A DNA stretch of 64,000 nt from Talpa occidentalis (lineage: Eukaryota; Chordata; Mammalia; Eulipotyphla; Talpidae): positions 117,130,234-117,194,233 of the forward strand of contig NW_023605305.1 in NCBI RefSeq assembly GCF_014898055.3, in the 5' to 3' direction. Within the stretch, counting starts at the first letter, position 1. The number at the start of each line of letters is the position of its first letter. Below the pieces are notes generated by a model. It ran no database searches and was not told the origin of the DNA. It saw only the letters and a list, made by a program, of their open reading frames with translations. The translations under genes and the position numbers were made by a program. Shown here in pieces: positions 34,301 through 44,818 of this stretch.

Positions 34301-35050
34301 GCCAGACACCCTCCCCCCCCCCGCAGGGAGCCCCGCGCTCTGGTGAGGAGCTGGACGCCTCCCTAGGGCCAAGGTCCGCTCCCTCGCGGCGGCCCGGCCA
34401 CCCCTCCCGCCCGGCGCCGCTCAGCGCAGAGGGGCGCACCCAGGACCCCGGGCCACGCGTGGCCGCGGTGCCGCGAGGCGGGCGCCGGGAGAGGCCAGGC
34501 ACCTGCTCGGAGGGTCGCGTCCCGGCGCCCTCCCGGGGGGCTGTCAGGGCGGCCGAGCCGGGCACAGCCCGGAGGGACCGCGGGGTGTGGCCGCCCGCGA
34601 CGGGACGCGCTGCCCGCGCGGAGGGACGAGGCCGCTGGTGACGCGGACGGGCCGGAGCGCCGGGGACGCGGCCCAGGGAAGGACACGGTGGAGGAGGACG
34701 GAGCTGGGTCCTCCCGCGCCCGGGGCAGAGAAGGAAGGGCCGGAACCGGACCCAGCAACACCGGGCGCGACCCACATGTGCCGGAGCCGGCCCGGGGTGT
34801 GCGGGGGGGGGGGGGTGCGCAGACGCCCCTCTGGGAGGGGAGGCCTCTGGGGCACCGCCTGGCCGCGCTCGGGACTGGAGGAGGCCCAGGAGCTGGAGAC
34901 ACCAACCCTGTGCGCGGAGGTGCAGGTCGGGCGGGGGCAGGCGGCGGGGGCGGGTCCCGCGTGCGCGTGGGGGGAAGCACCTCCGAAGAGGGGCGGCCCC
35001 CGAGACGCGTAGCCGGTAGTGTCTCAGGTGCATACTCACAGTTTACAGTG
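33940..35050. other. CpG-rich, GC-rich island
   Basis: Dense CG dinucleotides and long G/C runs (including a G-run near 34805-34814) contrast with the AT-rich surroundings. Both strands show long open frames, the trivial result of few TA-containing stops. No recognisable protein, splice-bounded exon or start context was identified. It could be a CpG island promoter, a decayed CpG-rich repeat or a hotspot of GC-biased conversion. Confidence 0.7.
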
Positions 35051-36029
35051 AGAGACAAGCGGCCTGTTTCGGAGCCTCCACAGTTGGTGCTTCCAGAGCA
35101 AGGCGACGCGTTCAATATGCCACAGAGCACGGGCGGTGCCTCTTCAGTCCCAGAAATGGGCGCAGGATTGACAATTCCTAGTGCTTGGGTTTAAGTCACA
35201 AAGTGGGCATCGATTTTAATTCTCTCCGAAGAAACACGATCCTGCATTTCCCTGTTTGCACTGAACAATGTTCGTATTTTTCCGTCTACGATAGGCCAAG
35301 AGTGAGACCCCGCTAGGGAGAAGGAGGCGGAACAGCCATGGGGAGCGATAAAAGACAACTTTTAGGACGGGCAGTTACACCGACGAGTCTCGCTAAAGAA
35401 ACTTGTAGACTCCATGCCAGTGATGGTGTCAGAGTGTGTCTGTCAGGTTTATAAAGTTATCAGCAGTTTAGGTTTTCTACGATTTGTCATAATGTGAACG
35501 AGCGTGAGATTGTATTGAAGTCATCATTTAGAAACACTGAGCTTCACCCACTAGAGAGGTTTCTAGTAGACATCTTTAAAGTTGAACCTGCAGCCGACAC
35601 AAGCTACGGTGCACATGTCCGCATTTCAGAGATTAAATTTTATGGTGTGAAAACAGCAAAGGATCCAAATAGGCCTTTGCCAAGGAAGCCATGAAGGTGG
35701 CGCTCAGGTGCAGGAGAGGGCGCCCAGTGTCCCAGCTGGGGAGGGCGCTCAGTGTCCCACTCCAAGCCACGTGAGCTGCCCCATCACTCCCGAGGACTGG
35801 CTGCGACTTCTGCCACGGTCAGCAGCCCTGAGAGGGCTCCTTGGAGGAGGAACTCTAAATCACTCACCTACAGTGAGATATTTTTAGAGATCAATAGTTA
35901 ATGCAACGATCTTTTCTAACTTTGCTCATTATGAATGTCTGACTTTGCCTAATTTGTACATTAATCTTTCACACAGCTGAGTATGTTTAGGAAAAATAGT
36001 TGCTGTCCAGTTTGGTAGGATCTGATTTT
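35051..36029. other. Unassigned single-copy-looking sequence
   Basis: No match to the L1, SINE, LTR or OR sequences elsewhere in the window. A short frame near 35494-35694 has no ATG start and no recognisable family. Purine-rich and CpG-containing near 35300-35400. Confidence 0.35.
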
Positions 36030-36320
36030 TAGGCTTCCACTTGGGGACCTTGGGAGGATGGGCCTGGATAAGGGGGAGTACCGTGGTGATGAAGACAAGG
36101 GACAGCAAGTGTGGGCAAAGGTGTGGGGATAGGGGACCCCCATGCACTGTTGGGGAACAGTATATTAAAACACATGTTCCTCAGAAATTACAGTAAAATT
36201 CATATGATCCATCAATTCCACTTCTGGGTATTTATCCAAAGGAAAAGAAAAAACTAATTAAAAAAATATATATGATCACCTATGTTCCTCACACCACCAC
36301 ACACGGGAACCAACGGAGGT
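36030..36320 (+). mobile_element. Old L1 ORF2 C-terminal relic
   Basis: Plus-strand L1 end sequence: GTGTGGGCAAAGGTGTGGGGA, CCATGCACTGTTGGGG, then CCATCAATTCCACTTCTGGG and TATTTATCC. It is ancient and broken. Confidence 0.7.
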
Positions 36321-36355
36321 TCCAACGATGGGTGGGTGGGTAGGGAAGTGGTATG

Positions 36356-36383
36356 GTGTGTGTGTGTGTGTGTGTGTGTGTGT
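36356..36383. repeat. GT microsatellite
   Basis: An uninterrupted (GT)n run of about 14 units just downstream of the L1 relic. Confidence 0.9.
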
Positions 36384-36730
36384 ACACATGTCTGTGTTTG
36401 GGGAGACCCTCACACAATTTTTTTTTTTACTATTTCTTTCTCAGTTAATTCATTTATTTAACAATTATTTATTGAACAAGTCATTTTGTCCAACCAGAAA
36501 GTACAGCACATACAAGGTCTTGAGGCAGACATTTACACTGTGTGCATATCTTTCTATATTTCCATGCTTTTAGAAACTTTTCTGTGTGATCTCTTTAGTG
36601 TCATTATCTTATTCCCCTGCATGAATATAGCATAATTTATTGAATAAGCTCTTATTTGGGAACATCCAAGTTGCTCTTGGTTTTCTCTTGGCACAAAAAA
36701 GAGAAATTCTTGTTTACAAATTCTTAGTTA
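36384..36730. other. Unassigned AT-rich interval
   Basis: A T-run at 36419-36428 is followed by sequence with TTATTTATTGAACAAG-like motifs of the kind often seen in old retroelement 3' ends, but no family could be assigned. Confidence 0.35.
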
Positions 36731-36916
36731 TATATTTTTTTTAAATATTAAATTTTATTTTTATATTCCCCCATACAATTGCAAACGCCCCATTCTGACC
36801 CCAATCCTTCCCCTCCCGCCCCCCACCCCCCAAAAAGTGTCTCTGGTTCATAGTTTTTTGTTGATTTTGATTTTCACTTTCTTATATTCATTTTCCTGGT
36901 CCCTTATTTAAGTTTT

Positions 36917-39900
36917 CTAGATTCCTGCTATGAGTGAGACCATCCGGTATTTTTCTTTTTCTTTTTGGCTTATTTCGCTGAGCATGATCCCTTCCAGTGC
37001 CATCCATGTTGCTGCAAATTGCATGTGTTTATCTTTTTTGAATGCTGAGTAATATTCCATGGTATATATGTACCACAACTTCTTGATCCAGTCATCTATT
37101 TTTGGGCATTTGGGTTGTTTCCAAAGCTTAGCTATTGTAAACAGTGCTGCTATAAACATAGGGGTGCAGGTGCTCTTTGGAATTGATGTTTCTGTGTCCT
37201 TTGGGTAAATACCTAGGAGTGGAATTGCTGGATCCTATGGAAGCTCTATGTTTAGTAGGTCCAGAAATCTCCACACAGCTCTCCATAGTGGTTGGACCAG
37301 TTTGCACTCCCACCAACAGTGCAGGAGAGTTCCTTTTTCTCCACACCCTCGCCAACACTTGTTGTTGCTAGTTTTTTTAATATGTGCCATTGTCACTGGT
37401 GTGAGATGTTATCTCATGGTAGTTTTAATTTGCATTTCCCTGATGACAAGTGATGTTGAACATTTTTTCATATGTCTGTTGGCCATTTGCATTTCCTCTT
37501 CAGAGAAGTTTCTTTTTAGCTCTTCTGCCCATTTTTGGACTGGATTATTTTCTTTGTTGTTGCTGAGTCTCATCAGCTCTTTGCAGATTTTTGTGATCAG
37601 TCCTTTATCATTAGTGTTGGGTGCAAAAATGTTCTCCCAGTTGGTGGGGTTTCTCTTTGTTTTTGTTATTGTCTCTTTTGCTGTGCAGAAGCTCTTTAAT
37701 TTGATGTAGTCCCAGCTGTTTATCTTTCTCTTCACTATCACTGCTTTGGGTGATGTGTCTGTAAAGATGTCTTTGATGTGCAAATCCCGTAGTGTTTCGC
37801 CTATATTTCCTTCTATGTATTTTATGGTTTCAGGTCTTATGTCTAGTTCTTTAATTCATTTTGAGTTGATTTTTGTGTATGGTGTGAGGTAGTGGTCAAG
37901 CTTCATTCTTTTGCATGTAGCGACCCAGTTTTCCCAGCACCATTTATTGAACAAACTTTCTTTGCTCCAATGCATAGTCTTTGCTCCTTTGTCAAAGATT
38001 AGTTGACCATAAATCTGTGGGTTTATTTCTGGATTTTCTATTCGATTCCATTGGTCTGTATGTCTGTTCTTGTTCCAATACCATGCAGTTTTGATGATTA
38101 TGGCTTTGTAGTATAGTTTGAAGTCTGGGAGTGTGATGCCTCCATTCCCTTCTTTTTTTTTCAGTAGAGCTTTGGCTATTCGGGGTTTTTGGTGATTCCA
38201 TATGAATTTCATCGATAATTGTTCTATTTCTTTGAAGAATGCCATTGAGATTTTGATTGGAATAGCATTGAATCTGTATATTGCTTTTGGTAGGATGGCC
38301 ATTTTAATAATGTTTATTCTTCCAATCCATGAGCAGGGGATGTCTTTCCATTTCTTTGTGTCTTCTTCTATTTCTTTTAACAGTGTTTTATAGTTTTCTT
38401 TGTATAGGTCCTTTACCTCTTTTGTTAGATTTATTCCCAAATATTTGATTTTTTTTGTTTCGATAATAAAGGGGTGGTTTTTTTGATTTCTTCTTCTTCA
38501 GATTTATTGTTTGTGTATAGGAAGGCTACTGACTTTTGCGTGTTGATTTTGTATCCTGCCACTTTACTGAATTGATTGATGAGTTGAATTAGTTTTTCTG
38601 TGGAGTTTTTGGGGTTCTCTATGTATATTATCATATCATCTGCAAATAGTGATAGTTTGACTTCTTCTTTTCCTATTTGGATTCCTTGGATGTCTTTCTC
38701 TTGTCTTACTGCTCTGGCTAGGACTTCCAGTATTATATTGAAAAGCAGTGGTGAGAGTGGACATCCTTGTCTTGTTCCAGATCTTAATGGAATTGCTTTC
38801 AGCTTTTCACCATTGAGAATGATACTGGCTGTTGGCTTGTCATAGATGGCCTTTATGATGTTGAGGTATGTTCCTTGTATCCCAAGAATTTCAAGGGCTT
38901 TTATCATGAATGGGTGTTGCACTTTGTCGAAAGCTTTCTCAGCATCTATTGATATTATCATATGGTTTTTATATTTCTTTTTGTTGATATGTTGGATAAC
39001 GTTGATTGATTTTCGGATGTTAAACCATCCTTGTGCCCCTGGAATGAATCCAACTTGGTCGTGGTGAATTATCTTATGGATACATTGTTGGATTCTGATA
39101 GCTAAAATTTTATTGAGGATTTTTGCATCAGTGTTCATTAGGGAGATTGGCCTATAGTTTTCCTTTTTGTGTTGTCCTTATTCGGTTTTGGTATTAGTGT
39201 AATATTGGCTTCATAGAACGTGTTTGGTATTGTCCCTTCCTTCTCAATTTTTTGGAAGAGTTTGTGAAGGATAGGCACTAATTCTCTCTGAATGTTTGGT
39301 AGAATTCATTTGTAAATCCATCAGGTCCTGGGCTTTTGTTTTTGGGGAGGTTTTTAATTACCATTTCAATTTCGCTGCTTGTAATTGGTCTGTTTAGGTG
39401 TTCTATTTCTTCTTTATCTAGCTTTGGGTGATTGTAGAGTTGTAGGAATTTGTCCATCTCCTCTAGATTGTTGAACTTGTTTCCATATAACTGTTCATAG
39501 TAGTTACTGATTATTCTTTTGATTTCTGCTGTGTCCGTTGTGATTTCTCCTCTTTCATTTATGATCCTGTGTATTTGTGCTTTCTCCCTTTTTTCCTTTG
39601 TGAGCCTGGCTAGTGGTTTGTCTATTTTATTGATTTTTTCAAAGAACCAGCTCTTGGTTTCATTGATCTTTTGGATTGTTTTTTTAGTTTCAATTTCATT
39701 TATTTCTGCTTTGGTTTTTATTATTACTTTTCTTCTACTGGTTCTGGGGTTTTTTTGTTGTTCTTTTTCTAGATCTTTGAGCTTCGAGATTAGGTTGTTT
39801 CTTTGAGTTCTTTCTTGTTTTTTGATGTGAGCTTCTATTGCTATATATTTTCCTCTTATTACTGCTTTTGCTGCATCCCATACATTTAGGATATTGGTGT

Positions 39901-40740
39901 CCTCCTTGTCATTCAATTCAAAGAATTTTTTAATTTCTTCTTTGATCTCCTCGTTAGTCCAGTGGTCTTCCAGTAGTGTGGCTTTTAATCTCCATGAGGT
40001 AGGATAGTTCCTTGCCTTCTTTTTATGATTTATTTCCAGTTTGATGCCTTCGTGGTCAGAAAAGATGGTTGGTATGATTTCAATCTTGGTGTATCTGTTG
40101 ATGTTTGTCTTGTGCCCCAGTATGTGATCGATCCTGGAGAATGATCTGTGTGCGCTTGAGAAAAATGTGTACTCCGTTTTTTTGGGTTTAGTGTTCTATA
40201 GATGTCTGTTAAGCCCAAATGCTCTAGGTCCTTATTTAGAGCTTTAGTTTCTTTACTTATTTTTTGTCTTGTTGATCTATCCATTGTTGATAGTGGTGTG
40301 TTGAAGTCTCCCACTACATATGTGTTTTCTCTGATGTCTGTTTTCAGAGAGGACAACAGTTGTCTGATATATTTTGGTGCTCTTTCGTTTGGTGAGTATA
40401 TGTTACTGAGTGTTATTTCTTCTTGAAGTATTGTCCCCTTAATCATAATGTAGTGACCATTGGGGTCTCTTTTTATTTTTTTGAGTTTGAAGTCTGTTTT
40501 ATCTGATATAAGTATAGCTGTTCCTGCTTTCTTTTTTGGCCCATTTGCTTGTAGGATTGTTTTCCATCCTTTGACTTTGAGCCTATTTTTATCTTTTGTA
40601 GCTAAATGTGTTTCCTGGAGACAGCAAAAGGTTGGGTTTTGTTTCTTAATCCAGGCTGCAACTCTGTGTCTTTTTATTGAAGAGTTTAGTCCATTTACAT
40701 TTAGAGTTAATATTGATATGTTAGCATCTGTATTTGCCAT
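36917..40740 (-). pseudogene. L1-C ORF2, several frameshifts
   Basis: The ATG is at 40740 (MANTDANISILTLNVNGLNS). The endonuclease is open until a one-base loss near 40183. Long in-phase segments follow at 39916-39278, 39138-38431 (RT with GFIPGAQGW and FADDM), 38440-37856, 37783-37409 and 37159-36917 (C-terminus). Unlike L1-A and L1-D, codon NTPL is followed by Ser, not a stop. Frame breaks near 39285 (loss in the codon after TFRE) and 38440 are small indels. Confidence 0.9.
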
Positions 40741-40812
40741 TATGTTTGTCTTTCCTTTGATTTTATTTATTTATTCTTTTAATAACTTTTTTTTTTTGGT
40801 CTTCTTTCGTTG

Positions 40813-41796
40813 TTATTCATCCTTCTGAGGTTCTGGCTTTAGGATTCCTTGTAGTATTTTTTGGAGTGGGGGTTTAGTCGCAATGAAATTCCGTAGTTTC
40901 TCTTTGTCTGGGAAGGTCCATATTCTTTCTTCATGGAGGAAAGAGAGCTTTGCGGGATAGAGTATTCTTGGTTGGCATCTGTTTTCTTGGAGTCTGTTGA
41001 CTATGTCCCTCCACTCTCTCCTTGCCCGTAGTGTTTCTTCAGAGAAGTCTGATGTCAGCCTGATTGGTTTTCCTTTGAATGTTATCTGTTTCTTCCCTCT
41101 TGTCAGCTTCATTATTTTTTCCTTGTCCTGGATTCTTGGGAGCTTTACTATTATATGTCTTGCTGTGTTTTTCCTTTCGTCGTGGAAGTTTGGTGTTCTT
41201 CTTGCTTCTTGTATATCAATTTTCAGCTCCTTCTTCGCATTTGGGAAGTTCTCTTCAATTATATCCATGAATATTTTCTCTGTTCCTACATCTCTCTCCT
41301 CTCCTTCTGGAATTCCTATAACTCTTATATTTCCTTTCCTCATGGAGTCAGATAGTTCCCGAAGTCTTTCTTCATTCTTTTTCCTTCGTACTTCTCTTTC
41401 CTTTTCTGTTTTGGTTCTTTTTATTTCTGTGTCTTCAAGATTACTTATTCATTCTTCCATTTCATCTATTCTGCTTTCATTGCTTTTCCCAGAGTTCTTT
41501 AGTTCCTCCATTAATTCTTTGATCTCCTGCATTTCTCTTACTTCCCTCTTTAGGGACTCAATTTCCTTCTTCTGATCTATCACTTTTTTAATCATGGCAA
41601 TTTTAAATTCTCTTTCTGGAAGGCTCAGAAGTTCTTCCAAGTTGCTGTCGTTGCAATCTGGGGAGTGGTTTTCTTTTTGTGGTGTGCTTCTTTCCTGAGG
41701 AGTTTTTAGGTTGCGTGTGGTTCTTCTACTCCCTACTGTCTGTTTTCTAATTTGTCGTATGCGTTGGGACACTGTGTTGCTCGAACTGACTGACAT
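40813..41796 (-). pseudogene. L1-C ORF1, open except for one stop codon
   Basis: The minus-strand ORF1 has 328 codons including the stop, starting at the ATG at 41796 (MSVSSSNTVSQRIRQ) after a TTCACCCAAG context. The frame is continuous to the TAA at 40813-40815 except for a TGA at 41449-41451, where sister copies carry a CGA Arg codon in the coiled coil. This is a typical CpG-decay change. The coiled coil (about 45-155), the RRM region (IIVKLPRIQDKEKIMKL) and the C-terminal domain (PIRLTSDFSEETLRARREW) are all present. The protein would be an RNA chaperone of the L1 particle if intact. Confidence 0.9.
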
Positions 41797-42254
41797 CTTG
41801 GGTGAACTTCTCCGCTCCCCTCTGGCTCTTCCAGGAGCCATCTCTGTCTTCTGGGGGAGCTTTCTGCTGGTTTTAGGCAGTTTTTACTGAAGAAATGTCC
41901 CTGTTCTCAAATGGCGAAGCGGGATGCAGTCCCTGCGCCTCCGGTTTCAGGCACACTCTTCTGCGCACCCGGTCTGCCCCGGACGTGGGTGCCTGCTCCC
42001 TCTGTGGCTCAGACTGCTAGTCGGAAGGGGCCTGGCGTGGAATAACTTCCCGGCTGGCCACTGGGTCCTCCAGAAACCTTCTGCCCTTTTCAAGCAGTCT
42101 TAAGAAATTTCCGGCAGCCCGGGCTGTGTGCACGTCTCCCGGGGTCTTTGTTCTTCTCTAATGGCGCCCGGAGCCGTTCGCTCACCGCTGCGGCGGATCC
42201 TGCAGGGTTCGCCTCAGCTCCCGTTCACGGGGTGTGGTCCCTCACACCAATTTT

Positions 42255-42880
42255 TAAGAAGTTGAAATGTCACCATATGTGACAACTTGGATGTCCTGGG
42301 GGGGAGCGAGTCAGAGGAAGAGACAAATGCCCTGTGGGTTCACTCACCTGGAAATATAAAAGCGAACGAGACACAGAGCAGAGGGATGATGCTATGCGAA
42401 ATACATCAGATGGGAAGGGCAGATACCAGATGGGCCAGTAATGTGCAGAATCTAGAGATGCCAAACTGAGAGTCAGAGAAAGACCAACTTAAAAACTAAT
42501 GGTAGAAGCCTGACTGCAGAGCTGAGCATCCAAGGGTGGGTACAGGCGGGGGCCGGCCCCTGGGCTGTTGTGGGGATGTGGCTGTTCAGTGGCAGGTGCA
42601 CCCTGGTGGCCAGACCTGACACTTGACTGGGAGGCTCCTGGTGTCCCCACAGTTGAGAGAATAGATGATCACTAATGAAAGGTGGCTACCAGATGAAAGT
42701 GGGCGTGGGGTGTGGGTGGCGTCTGAAGTGAGGCAAGAGGATGAACCCTCACAGTTGCCTTCTGTGGTGTGTGGGGTAACGAAGTGTGAATGAGCAGTTC
42801 ACAGGCAAATCACTGTGTTGTACTTGAAAACCAAACTATTATTGCATATTAATTATTAGTATGAAAATCCAAAATGTTAA
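42255..42880 (+). mobile_element. Old L1 3'UTR relic, plus strand
   Basis: It resembles ancient L1 ORF2-end and 3'UTR sequence: GTCAGAGGAAGAGACAAATG, TTCACTCACCTGGAAATA and GTGTTGTACTTGAAAACC. It abuts the 5' edge of L1-C. The following 42881-43254 is AT-rich with nothing assignable. Confidence 0.55.
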
Positions 42881-43254
42881 AAATGGTATTAATATATTTA
42901 ATGGAGAAATAAATTTTCATTCAAAATTCCAGGTCAGTGAATTATAGCTAGTATTTTTAAGAGTATACTATTTTAAGAGAAAATTTCAAAATTTATAAAA
43001 ACTATCTATGTTTTAAAATAAATCATTGTATTTTTACAACGGTAGTTTTGGAATCTATCTAAATTTTTAAAGACAAAATTTTCAAGATGACTTGGCTCTT
43101 CTCCCTCTGAACCATACTCTTTGAAAATTGCCATATATGAAAAATTACATAGGAATAAAAATATATTTTGCATGTCATATTAATAACCACGTCTACACTG
43201 ATGGTGACATCGGCTGCAAAAGAATATAAAAACCGGTTCTATCCATTCAAAGCA

Positions 43255-43347
43255 AACACCATCGCCATTGTGTATTTACATTGGGTACCAGGAAACCTTA
43301 TATTGTCATATTCTGAAAACTTTCCTGAAAGCTTGATTGACGTCCTT
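43255..43347 (-). pseudogene. Relic of an OR 3' end fused to L1
   Basis: Minus-strand codons 43347 down to 43306 read [13 protein letters not shown] then TGA, matching KDVTRAFRKVFRV-stop of the receptors here (35 of 42 bases by hand count). Downstream bases to about 43255 also resemble the receptor 3' flank, with a GTTTGCTTTGAA block. The rest of the receptor is gone. The codons join in frame to L1 ORF2 sequence (EEEEIK) at 43348 and above. Too short to be functional. Confidence 0.7.
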
Positions 43348-44756
43348 GATTTCTTCTTCTTCCAATTGATTGTTTGTGTATAGGAAGGCTACCGATTTTT
43401 GTGTGTTGACTTTATATCCTGCTACTTTACTGAACTGGTTGATTATTTTGAGTAGTTTTTCTGTGGAGTTTTTAGGGTTCTCTATGTATATTATCATATC
43501 ATCTGCAAATAGTGATAGTTTTACTTCTTCTTTCCCTATTTGGAATCCTTGTATGTCCTTCTCTTGTCTTATTGCCCTGGCTAGGACCTCCAGTATTATA
43601 TTGAAGAGCAGTGGTGAGAGAGGACATCTTGTCTTGTTCCTTTAGGAAATGCCTTCAGCTTTCGCCATTGAGAATAATGTTGGCAGTGGGTTTGTCGTAT
43701 GTGGCTTTAGCACGTTAAGGTATGTTCCTTCTATCCCAAGAATTTCAAGGGCCTTCCTCTAAATGGATATTGGACTTTGTAGAATGCTTTCTCAACATCT
43801 ATTGATGTGATCGTATGGTTTTTCTTTTTCTTTTTGTTGATGTGTTGGATTACACGTCTTGATTTTTGTATGTTGAACCATCCTTATGCCACTGGGATGA
43901 ATCCCATTTGATCATGGGGTAGTATCCCTTTGATGCATTGTTGGATTCTGTTGGCAAGGATTTTATTGAGGATTTTTGCATCAGTGTTCATTAGGGAGAT
44001 TGGCCTGTGATTTTCTTTTTTCGTGCTGTCTTTGTTTGGCTTTGGTATTAGTGTAATGTTGGCTTTGTGGAACATATTTGGTAGCATTCCTTCTTTTTCA
44101 ATTTTTGGAAAGCGTGTGTAGGATAGACACTAATTCACTGCTGAACGTTTAGTAGAATTCATTTGTGAAGCTGTCTGGGCCTGGGCTTTTGTTTTTGGGG
44201 AGTGCTTTGACTACTGCCTCAATTGGTCTGTTTAGTTGTTCTATTTCTTCTTTGTCCAGCTTTGGATGATTATATCATTGTAGGAATTGGTCCATTTCTT
44301 CTAGGTTGTTGAATTTGTTTGCATGTAAGTGCTCATAGTAATCTCTGATTATTCTTTTGATTTCTGCTGAGTCTGTTGTGATTTCTCCTCTCTCATTTGT
44401 AATCCTATTTATATGTTTTCTCCCTTTTTGTCTTTGTGAGCCTGGTTAGAGGTTTGTCTATTTTAATTTTTTTTAAGGAACCAACTTTTGGTTGCATTGA
44501 TCTTTTGGATTGTTTTTTTAATTTCCAGTTTGTTTATTTCTGCTTTGATTTTTATTATTTCCTTTCTTCTACTGGCTTTAGGGTTTTTTGTTGTTCTTTT
44601 TCTAGCTCTTTGAGATTTGAGATTAGGTTGTTTCTTTGAGTTCATTCTTGTTTGTTGATGTGAGCCTGTATTGTTATATATTTTCCTGTTAATTACTGCT
44701 TTTGCTGCATCCCATACCTCCTGGAAAGTGGTGTCCTCCTTGTCATTCAACTCAAA

Positions 44757-44818
<62 letters not shown>

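Larger units (their letters stand above)
36731..42245 (-). mobile_element. Nearly full-length L1 (L1-C), minus strand
   Basis: From high to low coordinates: partial 5'UTR (42245-41797), ORF1 (41796-40813), ORF2 (40740 to about 36920), the G-rich 3'UTR tract and a T-run (tail) at about 36730-36740. It is truncated within the 5'UTR, since it lacks the outermost CAACATGGCGGC head present at 49408 and 57853. It is the least damaged L1 here, with one stop in ORF1 and about six frame breaks in ORF2. I could not identify a convincing target-site duplication. Confidence 0.95.

Noticed and set aside
34197..35194. Long overlapping open frames (up to 280 codons) on both strands in the CpG-rich stretch
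   Set aside because: They occur on both strands at once, in sequence with few stop codons because of high GC. Compositions are Pro, Arg, Gly and Ala rich with no recognisable domain, and one includes a drifted L1 relic.
35494..35694. 66-codon open frame with protein-like composition
   Set aside because: It has no ATG start in frame (it opens at GTG), no family match that I recognise and no conserved copy in the window.
44760..44814. T-run read as a terminator or assembly gap filler
   Set aside because: It is the reverse complement of an L1 poly(A) tail, flanked by L1 3'UTR on one side and a target duplication on the other.
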